Assembly (NCBI RefSeq): GCF_008635795.1
Contig: NZ_VWRQ01000016.1
Span: 62,001 to 126,000, forward strand
Origin: Paenibacillus tepidiphilus
GTDB lineage: Bacteria; Bacillota; Bacilli; Paenibacillales; Paenibacillaceae
Direction: 5' to 3'
DNA: 64,000 bases
Both the position numbers and the translations under genes were made by a program. Positions 32,270 to 40,507 of this stretch are shown here, one piece after another. Position 1 is the stretch's first letter, and every line of letters begins with the position of its first letter. The notes below the pieces were generated by a model. That model saw only the letters and a program-made list of their open reading frames with translations, ran no database searches and was not told where the DNA came from.

Positions 32270-34543
32270 TTGAAAAAATTAATCACTTTGACTGTCAGCG
32301 CGGCCTTGCTGCTTGCGCCATTTGCGTACACAATTAACGCACCATCGCTTCATTTGAAAGTCGATGCAGTGTCGGCCGCTTCGGAGGAAGCACCGGCAGC
32401 GACAGCCAAACCGGCGGCGACTCCGAAGGCAACCGCCAAACCGACTGCGAAGCCGACGCCGAAAGCGACAGCCAAGCCTGCTGCCACACCGAAGGCAACC
32501 GCCAAACCGGCCGCAACGCCGAAGGCAACCGCCAAGCCGGCTGCAACGCCGAAGGCAACCGCCAAGCCGGCTGCAACGCCGAAGGCAACCGCTAAGCCGG
32601 CTGCCACTGCCAAGCCGGCAGCAACCGCCAAACCGACTGCGAAACCTGTGACCGTTAAAGAGAGCGTATATAAAGACGGGGTTTACACGGCTTACGGCAA
32701 TGCCTATTCCAAAGGCACCGAAGGCGCGAAGGTAACCATTAAAGACGGCAAGATCGCCGATATCGAGCTGCTCAGAACCAGTCCGAAGCTGATCGACCGA
32801 AATGCCCGCGATAACTACAGCGGCATCTGGAAAGCTTACGAGCTGATGAAGGACAGACTTCTCGGCAAGACCAGAGACGGCGCTGCTGCAGTGGATGCCG
32901 TATCCGGTGCAACCCGCACCAGCAACGGCTGGAAGCTGTCGGTAGACCGGGCGTTCCAGAGAGCGCTGGCCGAGAAACCGGCTGATGCCCTTTATTTCCC
33001 GGGCGACCACATGGGCGTTGACCCTGAAGGCAAATACGCCGTGTTCAACAGCTATGACGGCGCTGCCCTGACAGCGGTGAAGGTGTATCCGTTAACGGCA
33101 AACGGCGACTTTGTCGACGAGAAGACCTACACTGCGGAGCAAACCGCATTTGTTGCAGCCATCACGCCGGCACTTCTTGCGCATGGTACGGAAGCGCTGC
33201 CTGTAACAGGCTTCGAGCTCGAAACCAAAGCCGCGATCAACGCCTTCTGGGATGCCGAGCAAAACGCCAGCATCAACAACACTTCCGCTTACATTGACGG
33301 CTTCTACTCCTCCTATGGCACTGCCAGAAGCGTTGGCGTAGAGAGAGCGGACATCATTATCCGCAACGGCAAGCTGGTGGATGTGAAGCTGTACAGACTG
33401 GGCAACAACCTGATCGACAGAGGCGCAACCGCCTATGCCGATGTAGTTAAAGCCAATGCGCCAATGACAGCGAAGCTGCTGGTCAACGGTTCATATATCG
33501 CGAATTATGAAGAAACGGTAGACGGCATTTCCGGGGCTACCGAAAGCAGCCACGGCTGGAACCAGGCAGTGGAAAGAGCTTATGAGAAAGCGCTGAAAGT
33601 AAAATCCGCCGGACAGTATTTCGAAGGCAAATTCATGGGTGTGGATAACCAGTCTAAAGTGATGCTTCTCGTGGACATTGCTGCCGATCAAGTTACCGGC
33701 ATCAAGCTGAGCCTGTTCGGAGCGGACGGCAAGCTGATCGCCGACGACAAGCTGACAGCAGAGCAGAAGACCCTGGTTGAACAACTGACGCAAGGCCTGC
33801 TGGCAAAAGGCGTGCAGGCAGCAGACGTTGCCGGCCAGGAAGCCGTGTCCGCCGCTGCCAAAGCGGCTCTGACCGATGCCCTGACCAATGCATCCAAAGT
33901 GCAAGGCGCTTATAAAGACGGAACCTTCACCGCCTTCGGCGACGCCTACGACAAAGGCACGAACAGAGCCGACGTAACGCTGCGCAACGGCAAGATTGTT
34001 AAGGTTGATCTGTTCCGTGTCGGAATGGATATGGTTGACAGAGGGAAGTCTGCCTATGCAGAAGTAGTTAAAGCCATTCCGCAGCTGACAGCCAGCTTCA
34101 TGGCTGCAGGCACCAGAGAAGGCGTGCAGCAGGTGGATGCCGTATCCGGAGCTACCAGCAGCAGCGATGCTTTGAAGGCAGCCGTGGACAGAGCTTACGG
34201 CAAGGCTGAAATTTCTGAAGCCGATAAAGATGCATATTTTGACGGAATCTTCATTGGAGTCAGCACTGACAAGTCGGTCAACGTTATGGTTAACGTGAAG
34301 TACGGTGAGCCGGTGAACATGGTTGTGTACTATCTGGACAGAGATGGCAAAGTGAAGACCTACTCGCAGCTGACGGCTGCCGAGAAGGCGGTTAAGACGG
34401 AAATCGAAACGACTTCGAACGGCTACGGTCTGCATAAGTACGGCTATAGACCGGCGGCATTCGGCGACAGCGCGGATGTGAAGAGCATTTCCGCCAAAGC
34501 GGTGGAAGCGATCAAGGCTGCACTGGAATCCGCAGGCAAATAA
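32270..34543 (+). CDS. secreted protein with three flavinylated FMN-binding domains and a cell-wall tether
   Basis: 757 residues from a TTG start behind AAAGGAGA. A signal peptide (about residues 1-37, no lipobox) is followed by an Ala/Thr/Pro/Lys-rich stretch (about 40-128) long enough to cross the wall. Three FMN_bind domains (about 133-235, 340-443, 546-643) each carry the flavinylation motif SGAT: VDAVSGATRTS, VDGISGATESS and VDAVSGATSSS, where ApbE-type transferase attaches FMN to the Thr. Each FMN domain is followed by a related partner domain of about 100 residues lacking the motif, making three two-part repeats. Similar multi-FMN proteins (Listeria PplA, which is a lipoprotein with two) carry electrons outside the membrane. 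No ApbE, NDH or quinone gene is adjacent. Anchoring and electron donor are unknown. Confidence 0.85.
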   Translation: MKKLITLTVSAALLLAPFAYTINAPSLHLKVDAVSAASEEAPAATAKPAATPKATAKPTAKPTPKATAKPAATPKATAKPAATPKATAKPAATPKATAKPAATPKATAKPAATAKPAATAKPTAKPVTVKESVYKDGVYTAYGNAYSKGTEGAKVTIKDGKIADIELLRTSPKLIDRNARDNYSGIWKAYELMKDRLLGKTRDGAAAVDAVSGATRTSNGWKLSVDRAFQRALAEKPADALYFPGDHMGVDPEGKYAVFNSYDGAALTAVKVYPLTANGDFVDEKTYTAEQTAFVAAITPALLAHGTEALPVTGFELETKAAINAFWDAEQNASINNTSAYIDGFYSSYGTARSVGVERADIIIRNGKLVDVKLYRLGNNLIDRGATAYADVVKANAPMTAKLLVNGSYIANYEETVDGISGATESSHGWNQAVERAYEKALKVKSAGQYFEGKFMGVDNQSKVMLLVDIAADQVTGIKLSLFGADGKLIADDKLTAEQKTLVEQLTQGLLAKGVQAADVAGQEAVSAAAKAALTDALTNASKVQGAYKDGTFTAFGDAYDKGTNRADVTLRNGKIVKVDLFRVGMDMVDRGKSAYAEVVKAIPQLTASFMAAGTREGVQQVDAVSGATSSSDALKAAVDRAYGKAEISEADKDAYFDGIFIGVSTDKSVNVMVNVKYGEPVNMVVYYLDRDGKVKTYSQLTAAEKAVKTEIETTSNGYGLHKYGYRPAAFGDSADVKSISAKAVEAIKAALESAGK
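32396..32650 (+). repeat. 30-bp tandem repeats encoding the Ala/Thr/Pro/Lys tether
   Basis: The sequence encoding (P)KATAKPAAT repeats as a 30-base unit at least four times with few differences (about 32480-32610), flanked by degenerate copies. Such repeats expand and contract easily, so tether length may vary between strains. Confidence 0.8.
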
Positions 34544-34559
34544 TAGTTCTTTCCGTTCA

Positions 34560-34606
34560 GGGGTATCTTCCGGCAGAATATTCTGCCCGGGGGATATCCC
34601 TCTTTT
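34560..34606 (+). terminator. intrinsic terminator after the FMN-binding protein gene
   Basis: GGGTATC pairs with GATATCCC and the inner CCGGCAG with CTGCCCGG, followed by TCTTTTTAT. Confidence 0.8.
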
Positions 34607-34787
34607 TATACTGTCAAAGCATCTCCGAGGTCCCCAGTAATGGTAGGGTGTTTTCTCGCGGAAGACACATCAGACATAACTTGCGAAAGCTATCGTATAG
34701 TAATTAGAAGGGTTTTCGAGGTGGATGTCTAAAGTTTAATATATACAGCACAGGCAGCAGGCCTGACCGTAAATAGGAGGCTCCTAC

Positions 34788-35744
34788 ATGACACTTATTA
34801 AACAGCTTTCTCCGCAGGATGAATTTACCGGCTTTTATTTATTACGAGAGCTGGCGATCAAGCAGACGAACGGCAATCCTCCAAAGGATTATTTCGATAT
34901 TGTGCTGGGTGACTCCAGCGGACAGCTCAGCGCGAAATTCTGGGATGTGAGCACAGCCGACAAGGAGACCTTTTTCCCGATGGCACTGGTCAAGGTACGG
35001 GGCATCGCTCATTTATACCGCGAGAAGCTGCAGGTCAAAATCACCAAAATCCGCCTGGCGAGTGACGCGGACGGTGTCTCGCTTACGGATTATATCCGTT
35101 CGGCGCCGATCCGCCCGGTTGATCTTGTCCATACGATCAAGGCGGCGGCGGCCAGCATCGTGGACAGCGACATCTCCGCGATCGTGGATTTCTGTATCGG
35201 CAAGGTGGAGGATAAGCTGATGCATTATCCGGCGGCGAAGACGCATCACCATGCTTATTTTGCCGGACTGGCCTATCATATGGCACGGATGCTGGAGATT
35301 GGCGAATTCCTGTGCAGACAGCGCCCGTTCCTGAATCCCGATCTGATGAAAGCGGGCATTATTCTGCATGATATTGCCAAGCCCGAGGAGATGATCTCCG
35401 AGTTCGGCATTGTGTCCGATTACAGCGTGCAAGGCAAGCTGATCGGCCATATTTCGCTGGCTGCGAACTGGATTACGGAAGCGGCGATCCGCTGCGGAAT
35501 TCCTCTGGAATCAGAAAAGGTGCTGAACCTGCAGCACCTGGTGTTGTCGCATCATAATTTGGGGGAATGGGGCAGTCCGGTCCAGCCGCAGACGGCCGAG
35601 GCCGTAGCGCTGCATCATATCGATGCGATGGACGCGAAGCTGCAAATGGTCGAAGACGCGCTGGATTCAACGCCGGAGACCGAGGAATGGACGCCGTTTA
35701 TCCGTGGATTGGAGAATAAGGCGGTTTACCGGACGAAGCTTTAG
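34788..35744 (+). CDS. yhaM: 3'-5' exoribonuclease YhaM
   Basis: 318 residues with GGAGGCTC upstream. Residues about 10-100 form an OB-fold nucleic-acid-binding domain (FTGFYLLRELAIKQTNGNPP, KFWDVS); the HD phosphohydrolase domain follows with KTHHHAYFAGLAYHM (about 151-165), the ILHDIAKPEE metal-binding HD (about 192-201) and LSHHNLGEWGSPV (about 250-262). This is the standard YhaM/CBF1 architecture. The enzyme degrades RNA and DNA from the 3' end in the cytoplasm. Its last 47 bases overlap the convergent exonuclease gene. Confidence 0.93.
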   Translation: MTLIKQLSPQDEFTGFYLLRELAIKQTNGNPPKDYFDIVLGDSSGQLSAKFWDVSTADKETFFPMALVKVRGIAHLYREKLQVKITKIRLASDADGVSLTDYIRSAPIRPVDLVHTIKAAAASIVDSDISAIVDFCIGKVEDKLMHYPAAKTHHHAYFAGLAYHMARMLEIGEFLCRQRPFLNPDLMKAGIILHDIAKPEEMISEFGIVSDYSVQGKLIGHISLAANWITEAAIRCGIPLESEKVLNLQHLVLSHHNLGEWGSPVQPQTAEAVALHHIDAMDAKLQMVEDALDSTPETEEWTPFIRGLENKAVYRTKL

Positions 35745-36351
35745 CCTTGGGCCGCTTCTCCTTCGGCTTCGGTGCAGCTTTGAACGGCGTGTAGCCGCCT
35801 GCGTACATCGTTCCGGGCAGATAACCCTGGTGCTGCGCCAGCTGCAGCGGCTGGGTGTGTGACTCCCGCTCCATCAGCTTCAGGAGGATCGAGGCCGCGG
35901 CCCGGGCATCCTCCAGGGCGTCATGGTGCCGGAGGGAAATGCCGAAATGCCCGGAGAGCACATTTAATTTATGGGAGGGCAGCTCACTCAGCATTTTTTT
36001 GCCCAGCAGGTAGGTACACATATATTGGAAGGAAGGATATCCGATCGCCGCTTCATCCAGGCAGTACCGCAGCACGCTCATGTCGAAAGCGGCATTGTGG
36101 GCGATGACGATCTCATCCATCAGCAGCGGCGCCAGCACAGGCCAGAGCTCCCGGAACGTAGGCTGGCCCTTCACCATTGCCGGTGTGATGCCGTGAATGG
36201 CGATGTTCATTCCTGAGAAATGCTGCTGCGGGTCGATCAGCCAGACATGCTCCCTTGTGATGATGCCGCCCCTGACCTGGACAAGGCCCAGAGAGCAGGC
36301 GCTGGAGCGGCTGGCATTGGCAGTCTCAAAGTCTATTGCTGTAAAGTCCAT
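35698..36351 (-). CDS. DnaQ-like 3'-5' exonuclease
   Basis: 217 residues, ATG preceded by AAAGGAGC. The DEDD-type exonuclease motifs are present: DFETAN (Exo I, about residues 7-12), HNAAFDMSVL (Exo II, about 85-94) and HDALEDARAAA (Exo III, about 142-152, the DEDDh variant with H at HD). The C-terminal 50 residues are basic and proline-rich (KPKEKRPKAKASSGKPPYSP), probably disordered and nucleic-acid-binding. It resembles the epsilon proofreading domain and DinG-associated exonucleases. Its 3' end overlaps yhaM by 47 bases on the opposite strand, so neither gene can have an independent terminator inside. Confidence 0.88.
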   Translation of the reverse strand: MDFTAIDFETANASRSSACSLGLVQVRGGIITREHVWLIDPQQHFSGMNIAIHGITPAMVKGQPTFRELWPVLAPLLMDEIVIAHNAAFDMSVLRYCLDEAAIGYPSFQYMCTYLLGKKMLSELPSHKLNVLSGHFGISLRHHDALEDARAAASILLKLMERESHTQPLQLAQHQGYLPGTMYAGGYTPFKAAPKPKEKRPKAKASSGKPPYSPIHG

Positions 36352-36400
36352 TGGCTGTAAAGCTCCTTTAATAGATTCTCCTGTAATTGTATAGATAAGA

Positions 36401-36441
36401 AAAGGATACCACCCTTTTTCAAGGGATAGTATCCTTTTTTT
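36401..36441 (-). terminator. terminator between pspA homologue and the exonuclease gene
   Basis: AAAGGATAC (about 36401-36409) pairs with GTATCCTTT (36428-36436) with an inner CCCTT/AAGGG stem. T-tracts exist on both strands (TTTTCTT on minus), and it ends the pspA-type transcript. Confidence 0.75.
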
Positions 36442-36474
36442 ATTTATGAACGATTACAGCAGGTTTGCGGAAGC

Positions 36475-37164
36475 TCAGTTGCCGGCTTTGCTGCGCAGAC
36501 GTGCCAGCTCGGCGTCTACGGCGCTGTGCAGTGCAGGATCTAGGGCGGGAGAGACGGATGTCCCGGTCCGCTCAGCCTGGGCTTCCCACTCGCTGATCTT
36601 GTCCTCCATCCGCTCGAAGCCGCGGGAGGCCGCTCCTGCGTTGATGACTGGCGCATGTGTTCCGGGATAAGTGACGCTAGACGCGCTCCGGGAGGATGCT
36701 TTAACGGCTTCTTCCGCTTTACGTGCCCGCTCCGCCAGTTCAGCCCGCTTTGCTTTCAGGCGCACATGCTCTTCCTTGGCATTCGCAAGATCCGCTTCCA
36801 GTGCGGTCAGCGTCTGTCGGGTGCGCTCCAGGTTGGCAGCGGCTTCCTGCGCGCTCTCCGTATACTGCAGCTTCGCCAGCACCGCTGTTCTGGCAGCGGC
36901 TTCGTTCCCCTCGGACATTGCTTTCACCGCTCCAGCTTCGCTTGTCTCAGCCTGCACCTGATATTCGGCGATGCGCCGTTCCAGTACGCTGGCTGAAGCC
37001 TGCAGCTGCCGCTGCTTGTTCTCGGCGGATTCGATTTTCTCCTCCAGATCACGCAGGTATTGCCCGGTCAGGAGAATAGGATCCTCCAGTTTATTCAGTC
37101 CTTCATGGATAGCAGCCTTTGTCAGTGTGGCAAGTCTTTGCAGAATACCCGATTGATTACGCAT
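36475..37164 (-). CDS. PspA/IM30-family membrane-stress protein
   Basis: 229 residues from the second ATG (37164), which lies at the right distance from AAAGGAG; the first ATG is too close. It starts MRNQSGILQRLATLTKAAIHEGLNKLEDP, the amphipathic helix and PspA signature, and is then almost entirely coiled coil (residues about 25-150: heptad-like Glu/Ala/Leu/Arg), with an Ala/Gly-rich C-terminal linker and a last helix (AVDAELARLRSK). PspA/LiaH-type proteins polymerise on damaged membranes. The PspC-domain gene lies just upstream on the same strand, so this is a psp-like pair. Confidence 0.88.
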   Translation of the reverse strand: MRNQSGILQRLATLTKAAIHEGLNKLEDPILLTGQYLRDLEEKIESAENKQRQLQASASVLERRIAEYQVQAETSEAGAVKAMSEGNEAAARTAVLAKLQYTESAQEAAANLERTRQTLTALEADLANAKEEHVRLKAKRAELAERARKAEEAVKASSRSASSVTYPGTHAPVINAGAASRGFERMEDKISEWEAQAERTGTSVSPALDPALHSAVDAELARLRSKAGN

Positions 37165-37229
37165 GGTCATTTCTCCTTTAGGATTAATTAATTGTGGTAC
37201 TCCCGGCTTCCGGCTTCTTTATATTCGGA

Positions 37230-37457
37230 TTAATAGGTACTGTAAGGGTCGAAGGGGTCATTGAAGCCGCCATAGGTTTCTTTGGGGACGATCAGACTGC
37301 CCAGAATATAGAAGAGCAGCACAGAACCGAAGCTGAGCAGCACGGCGGCAACGGCGACCAGCCGGATGATCGAGGCATCGATGTTCAGCCAGCGGGCGAG
37401 TCCTCCGCATAAACCGGTGATCTTTTTATCTCTTTCCGAACGGTACAATTTTTTCAT
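37230..37457 (-). CDS. PspC-domain membrane protein
   Basis: 75 residues from the ATG at 37457 (MKKLYRSERDKK) with GAGAGGATG upstream. The PspC signature is KKITGLCGGLARWLNIDASIIRL (residues about 12-34, split here only in description), followed by one hydrophobic helix (VAAVLLSFGSVLLFYILG) and an acidic, Tyr/Pro-rich tail. PspC proteins sense envelope stress or anchor PspA. The PspA-type gene follows 66 bases later and is probably cotranscribed. Confidence 0.88.
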   Translation of the reverse strand: MKKLYRSERDKKITGLCGGLARWLNIDASIIRLVAVAAVLLSFGSVLLFYILGSLIVPKETYGGFNDPFDPYSTY

Positions 37458-37755
37458 TTGCATCTCATCCTCTCATATCAGTTGCATTTCCGTATCTCAT
37501 GGTTACATTGTATCCCCGGGAGCGGCTCGGCAAAACGGCCTGCGGACGGTTCTTGCATCCCGACCTGAGGCGGGGATGAGTCCGGCAGAAAGGCGGGGAT
37601 GGACGATGCGGCGGGACGATTTTTACATAGAATGTCATCCTGGGGCATTTGCATTTTACAATCGGGGGGTATAGTGAAGGTATCTCTCTTTCTGCCATAT
37701 CAGGCTTTAGCCCGCGCCGATGAAATAAACACTTCTATGAAGGGGGAGTTGCCGC
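37458..37755. other. divergent intergenic region without a recognisable gene
   Basis: The 298 bases between the psp pair and the HD-domain gene hold no supported ORF. GAAGGGGGAG for the downstream start is visible; I see no clear operator. Confidence 0.5.
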
Positions 37756-38385
37756 ATGGGGATTCACAAATATTTTCGCTCACTCAGCGATCTGGAACGG
37801 ATTATCCGCTGTCCCGGGCGCTTCAAATTTGAAGAGCATAGTGTTGCAGCGCATTCCTGGAAGGTTGTGCAGTATGCCAAAACCTTGGCCGACATTGAGG
37901 AACGGCACGGTACCGCCATCGATTGGAAAAAGCTCTACGAGATTACAAGCAGCCATGACTACGGAGAGATTTTTATCGGCGATATCAAGACTCCGGTCAA
38001 GCATTCTTCGCTGCAGCTCCGTTCCCTGATTCAACAGGTGGAGGAGGGCATGGTCGATAACTTCATCAAGGAGCATATACCGGATGAGCTGAAGGAGATC
38101 TTTTACCAGCAATTAAGGGAAGGCAAGGATGAGTCGGTGGAAGGGCGTATTCTTGAGGTCGCCGACAAGCTGGATCAGGTATATGAGGCATTTGCCGAAT
38201 TGCAAAGAGGGAACACGGAGAAGGAATTTGTCGTAATGTACCGCAATGCGCTGGTCAAAATAAAGCATATCGATTTGAAATGCGTGGACTATTTCCTGAC
38301 GGAGATTCTGCCGGATATGGTGAATGAAGAGACGCTTTCCCCGGTGGACATCCGCATGATTACAGAAGAGGCGCTGGCTCAGTAG
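37756..38385 (+). CDS. YfbR-like HD-domain 5'-deoxynucleotidase family protein
   Basis: 209 residues behind GAAGGGGGAG. The HD domain has the metal-binding pattern EEHSVAAHSWKV (about residues 26-37), SSHDYGEIFIGDI (about 65-77) with the HD pair, and EVADKLDQVYEAFAEL (about 135-150) with the final Asp. This is the YfbR/YGK1-like branch that dephosphorylates deoxynucleoside monophosphates. It differs from yhaM, the other HD protein in the window, by lacking an OB domain. A terminator-like hairpin overlaps its 3' end. Confidence 0.82.
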   Translation: MGIHKYFRSLSDLERIIRCPGRFKFEEHSVAAHSWKVVQYAKTLADIEERHGTAIDWKKLYEITSSHDYGEIFIGDIKTPVKHSSLQLRSLIQQVEEGMVDNFIKEHIPDELKEIFYQQLREGKDESVEGRILEVADKLDQVYEAFAELQRGNTEKEFVVMYRNALVKIKHIDLKCVDYFLTEILPDMVNEETLSPVDIRMITEEALAQ

Positions 38386-38404
38386 GAGCTTAGGGCCTCT
38401 TTTG
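38366..38404 (+). terminator. terminator overlapping the 3' end of the HD-domain gene
   Basis: AAGAGGC (38366-38372, still coding) pairs with GCCTCTT (38395-38401) followed by TTTTG, with a GCT/AGC inner stem. Confidence 0.6.
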
Positions 38405-38482
38405 CGTTAACTCCATATCTGAAATATTACATTAATAAGCAAAAGGGCTATGCTACAATACAGGTAAAAATTTGAAGGATGG

Positions 38483-39217
38483 ATGTCCGTGCGTTATCTT
38501 CATTTACTTCCTGTCTCGAATATCGTGATTTGGCTCAGTGTACTGCTGCTGGTGCTGATCGCGGCCAATTATCTCGTCCCCGCTGCCGCGGTACGGCTGA
38601 CCGTCCGCAGCTGGAGAGTGACCATACTGGGTATTCTGGCTTCCTTGCTGCTGTTTGTGCTGCTCTTAGGCTTGCTGCTAAATGGCTTGCGTCCCTGGAA
38701 CAGCCCGCTGCTGCTGGCGCTCCATCTGGTGCTCATTCTGGCCGCCTTTGCCGCCGGGGCCTGGATGCCCAGACTGCTGAGCACTTACCGGTACGGCTGG
38801 ATTGCGATCCATTTGGTGCTGGGGGCCGGCTTCTTCCTGCTGTTCGGGACGATGCTGATGGAGCATTTGGTGGGCTCCTTTAACGTGAATATGACGAGGA
38901 ATTATGAAATCGCCTATTATGTTTATGAGCAGGAGCCGCGCGCTTTTTTCACGCTGCTGGGCATCATGGCCTTGCTGTTCTTTGTCTTCGGCGGCCAGTA
39001 TGTATCCATGGTGTTGAGGCTGTATGCGGACAGAGACGAGGCTCCTGCGGATGTTAATATCAAGCTACAGAACGGTGAAATGCTGGAAGGATTGCAGATT
39101 AAGCGGATCGGACTCCGATATGTGGTGGCTGCAGAAGCGAAGGAGAAAGACGGCCGCCGCCCGGCGATTTACCGTATCCCTGTCCACAAAGTGGTCTATA
39201 TGAGGTCTGCGGACTAA
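38483..39217 (+). CDS. polytopic membrane protein, unknown function
   Basis: 244 residues. Five or six hydrophobic segments cover residues about 10-175 (for example IVIWLSVLLLVLIAANYLV, LLLALHLVLILAAFAAGA and FFTLLGIMALLFFVFGG). The last 60 residues are soluble and mixed beta (INIKLQNGEMLEGLQIKR-like), perhaps a small cytoplasmic domain. The start has GAAGGATGG upstream. I recognise no family. It stands alone between the HD-domain gene and the zinc-ribbon gene. Confidence 0.7.
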   Translation: MSVRYLHLLPVSNIVIWLSVLLLVLIAANYLVPAAAVRLTVRSWRVTILGILASLLLFVLLLGLLLNGLRPWNSPLLLALHLVLILAAFAAGAWMPRLLSTYRYGWIAIHLVLGAGFFLLFGTMLMEHLVGSFNVNMTRNYEIAYYVYEQEPRAFFTLLGIMALLFFVFGGQYVSMVLRLYADRDEAPADVNIKLQNGEMLEGLQIKRIGLRYVVAAEAKEKDGRRPAIYRIPVHKVVYMRSAD

Positions 39218-39337
39218 TATATATTCTTAAGCGCCGCTTAAACGCAGGAGGTGTTTGGCAGGAAAACAGCATTTTTTGTCGAATTAACCTTAGGTAGGCC
39301 GAGTCTTTAGGAACATCATAATACTGGAGGGCTGCCC

Positions 39338-39709
39338 ATGAGCTTTTTTGACAAATTTAAAGCCGGTGTCTCCGAGGCCGGGAACAAAGCGAAGTCCGTC
39401 GTAGAAATCAACCGGTTGAAATTGCAGAATAACGGCAAGCAAAATGAAATCGACAAGCTGTATCAGGCAATGGGTAAGCTGCTGTTCGAAACAACGCTGC
39501 AGAATGTGCCGCTGGAGAGGTCGGAGTATGCCGGCCATATGGAGCGTGTACTGATCCTGCAGGCCGAAATCGATACCAATCTGCAGCAAATCGCCGAGTT
39601 GGGCGATGCCAAGCAATGCCGAAACTGCGGCACCACCGTAGATTCGGATGTCCGTTTCTGTCCGAACTGCGGGGCAACCTTTGGTCCGGCGGCGCAGTTC
39701 CAGGAGTAA
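39338..39709 (+). CDS. zinc-ribbon protein with N-terminal helical region
   Basis: 123 residues with GGAGGGCTGCCC upstream. Residues 1-85 are helical and polar (MSFFDKFKAGVSEAGNKAKS), followed by a classic zinc ribbon: CRNCGTTVDSDVRFCPNCGA (about residues 94-113), with two CxxC pairs. Small Bacillales proteins of this layout occur widely, often near membrane-protein genes; no function is established. A good terminator follows. Confidence 0.75.
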   Translation: MSFFDKFKAGVSEAGNKAKSVVEINRLKLQNNGKQNEIDKLYQAMGKLLFETTLQNVPLERSEYAGHMERVLILQAEIDTNLQQIAELGDAKQCRNCGTTVDSDVRFCPNCGATFGPAAQFQE

Positions 39710-39718
39710 TCGTCGAGT

Positions 39719-39745
39719 GAAGACCCCGCGCGGGGTCTTTTTTAT
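39719..39745 (+). terminator. intrinsic terminator after the zinc-ribbon gene
   Basis: AAGACCCCG (39719-39727) pairs with CGGGGTCTT around a short centre, followed by TTTTTA. Confidence 0.85.
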
Positions 39746-39894
39746 ATATAAGGCTTTCTTGGCTCTTGTCCGCCATGGTTGGGCAGGGGAGAAATCTCGC
39801 TTCTATTTGACGGAGGTTATGCTATAATGTTTTGAATCCAAGTTAAAATATGGATACGGTTCATTATTCAGTGATTGGGAAAGGCAGGTACGCT

Positions 39895-40362
39895 ATGAAG
39901 CCGGAGTTCTCCCCGATAGGCCTGATCATGTGCATTCTGATTTTGCTGCCCAGCATGGTGTTCTTTTCCTTATTTCCGCCTAAGGGGGGAATGGCGACGG
40001 AACCGTCTGTGCATGCGGTGTTTATCTACATGGAGCGTATTGGACAAATGGCAATTCTGCTGGTGCTGATCTTGTTTACAAAGTCCAATTTCTCCGGCCG
40101 GCCGATTGATGTTTGGGCGGTGCTGACGGTGATATGTCTGCTGCTGTATTACATCATCTGGGTCCGTTATATTGTCAATGGACAGTATGCAGCGGATTTA
40201 ACCAATCCGTTCCTGAGCGTTCCGATTCCGCTTGCCGTCTTTCCGGTGTGTGCCTTGCTGTTTGCCGCCATTTGGGGGCATTCGCTGCCGCTGGGGCTCG
40301 CTGCGGCGGTCTTCGCCGCCGGACATTTAACGGTGAGCTGGGCAAGTGCGGCCGGAAGCTGA
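39895..40362 (+). CDS. four-helix membrane protein, unknown function
   Basis: 155 residues from the ATG at 39895 (MKPEFSPIGL), with AAGGCAGG upstream; an in-frame ATG at 39850 has no site. Four hydrophobic segments (LIMCILILLPSMVFFSLF, MAILLVLILF, VWAVLTVICLLLYYIIW and PLAVFPVCALLFAAIWG) suggest a small integral membrane protein. No family recognised. A terminator follows at once. Confidence 0.65.
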   Translation: MKPEFSPIGLIMCILILLPSMVFFSLFPPKGGMATEPSVHAVFIYMERIGQMAILLVLILFTKSNFSGRPIDVWAVLTVICLLLYYIIWVRYIVNGQYAADLTNPFLSVPIPLAVFPVCALLFAAIWGHSLPLGLAAAVFAAGHLTVSWASAAGS

Positions 40363-40395
40363 GTCTGACGGGATGAATCATCTATGGACAAAATA

Positions 40396-40432
40396 GCAAG
40401 AGAGGTGCCGGGAGCAGCTCTCTTTTTTTTGC
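40396..40432 (+). terminator. intrinsic terminator after the membrane protein gene
   Basis: AAGAGAG pairs with CTCTCTT across a GC-rich loop, with eight Ts following. Confidence 0.75.
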
Positions 40433-40507
40433 GCACAAAGCAGGAATATTCAATATATATGTGAAATATTTAATATTGTTGTAAATAAAATCACGAGGTG
40501 ATCACAG

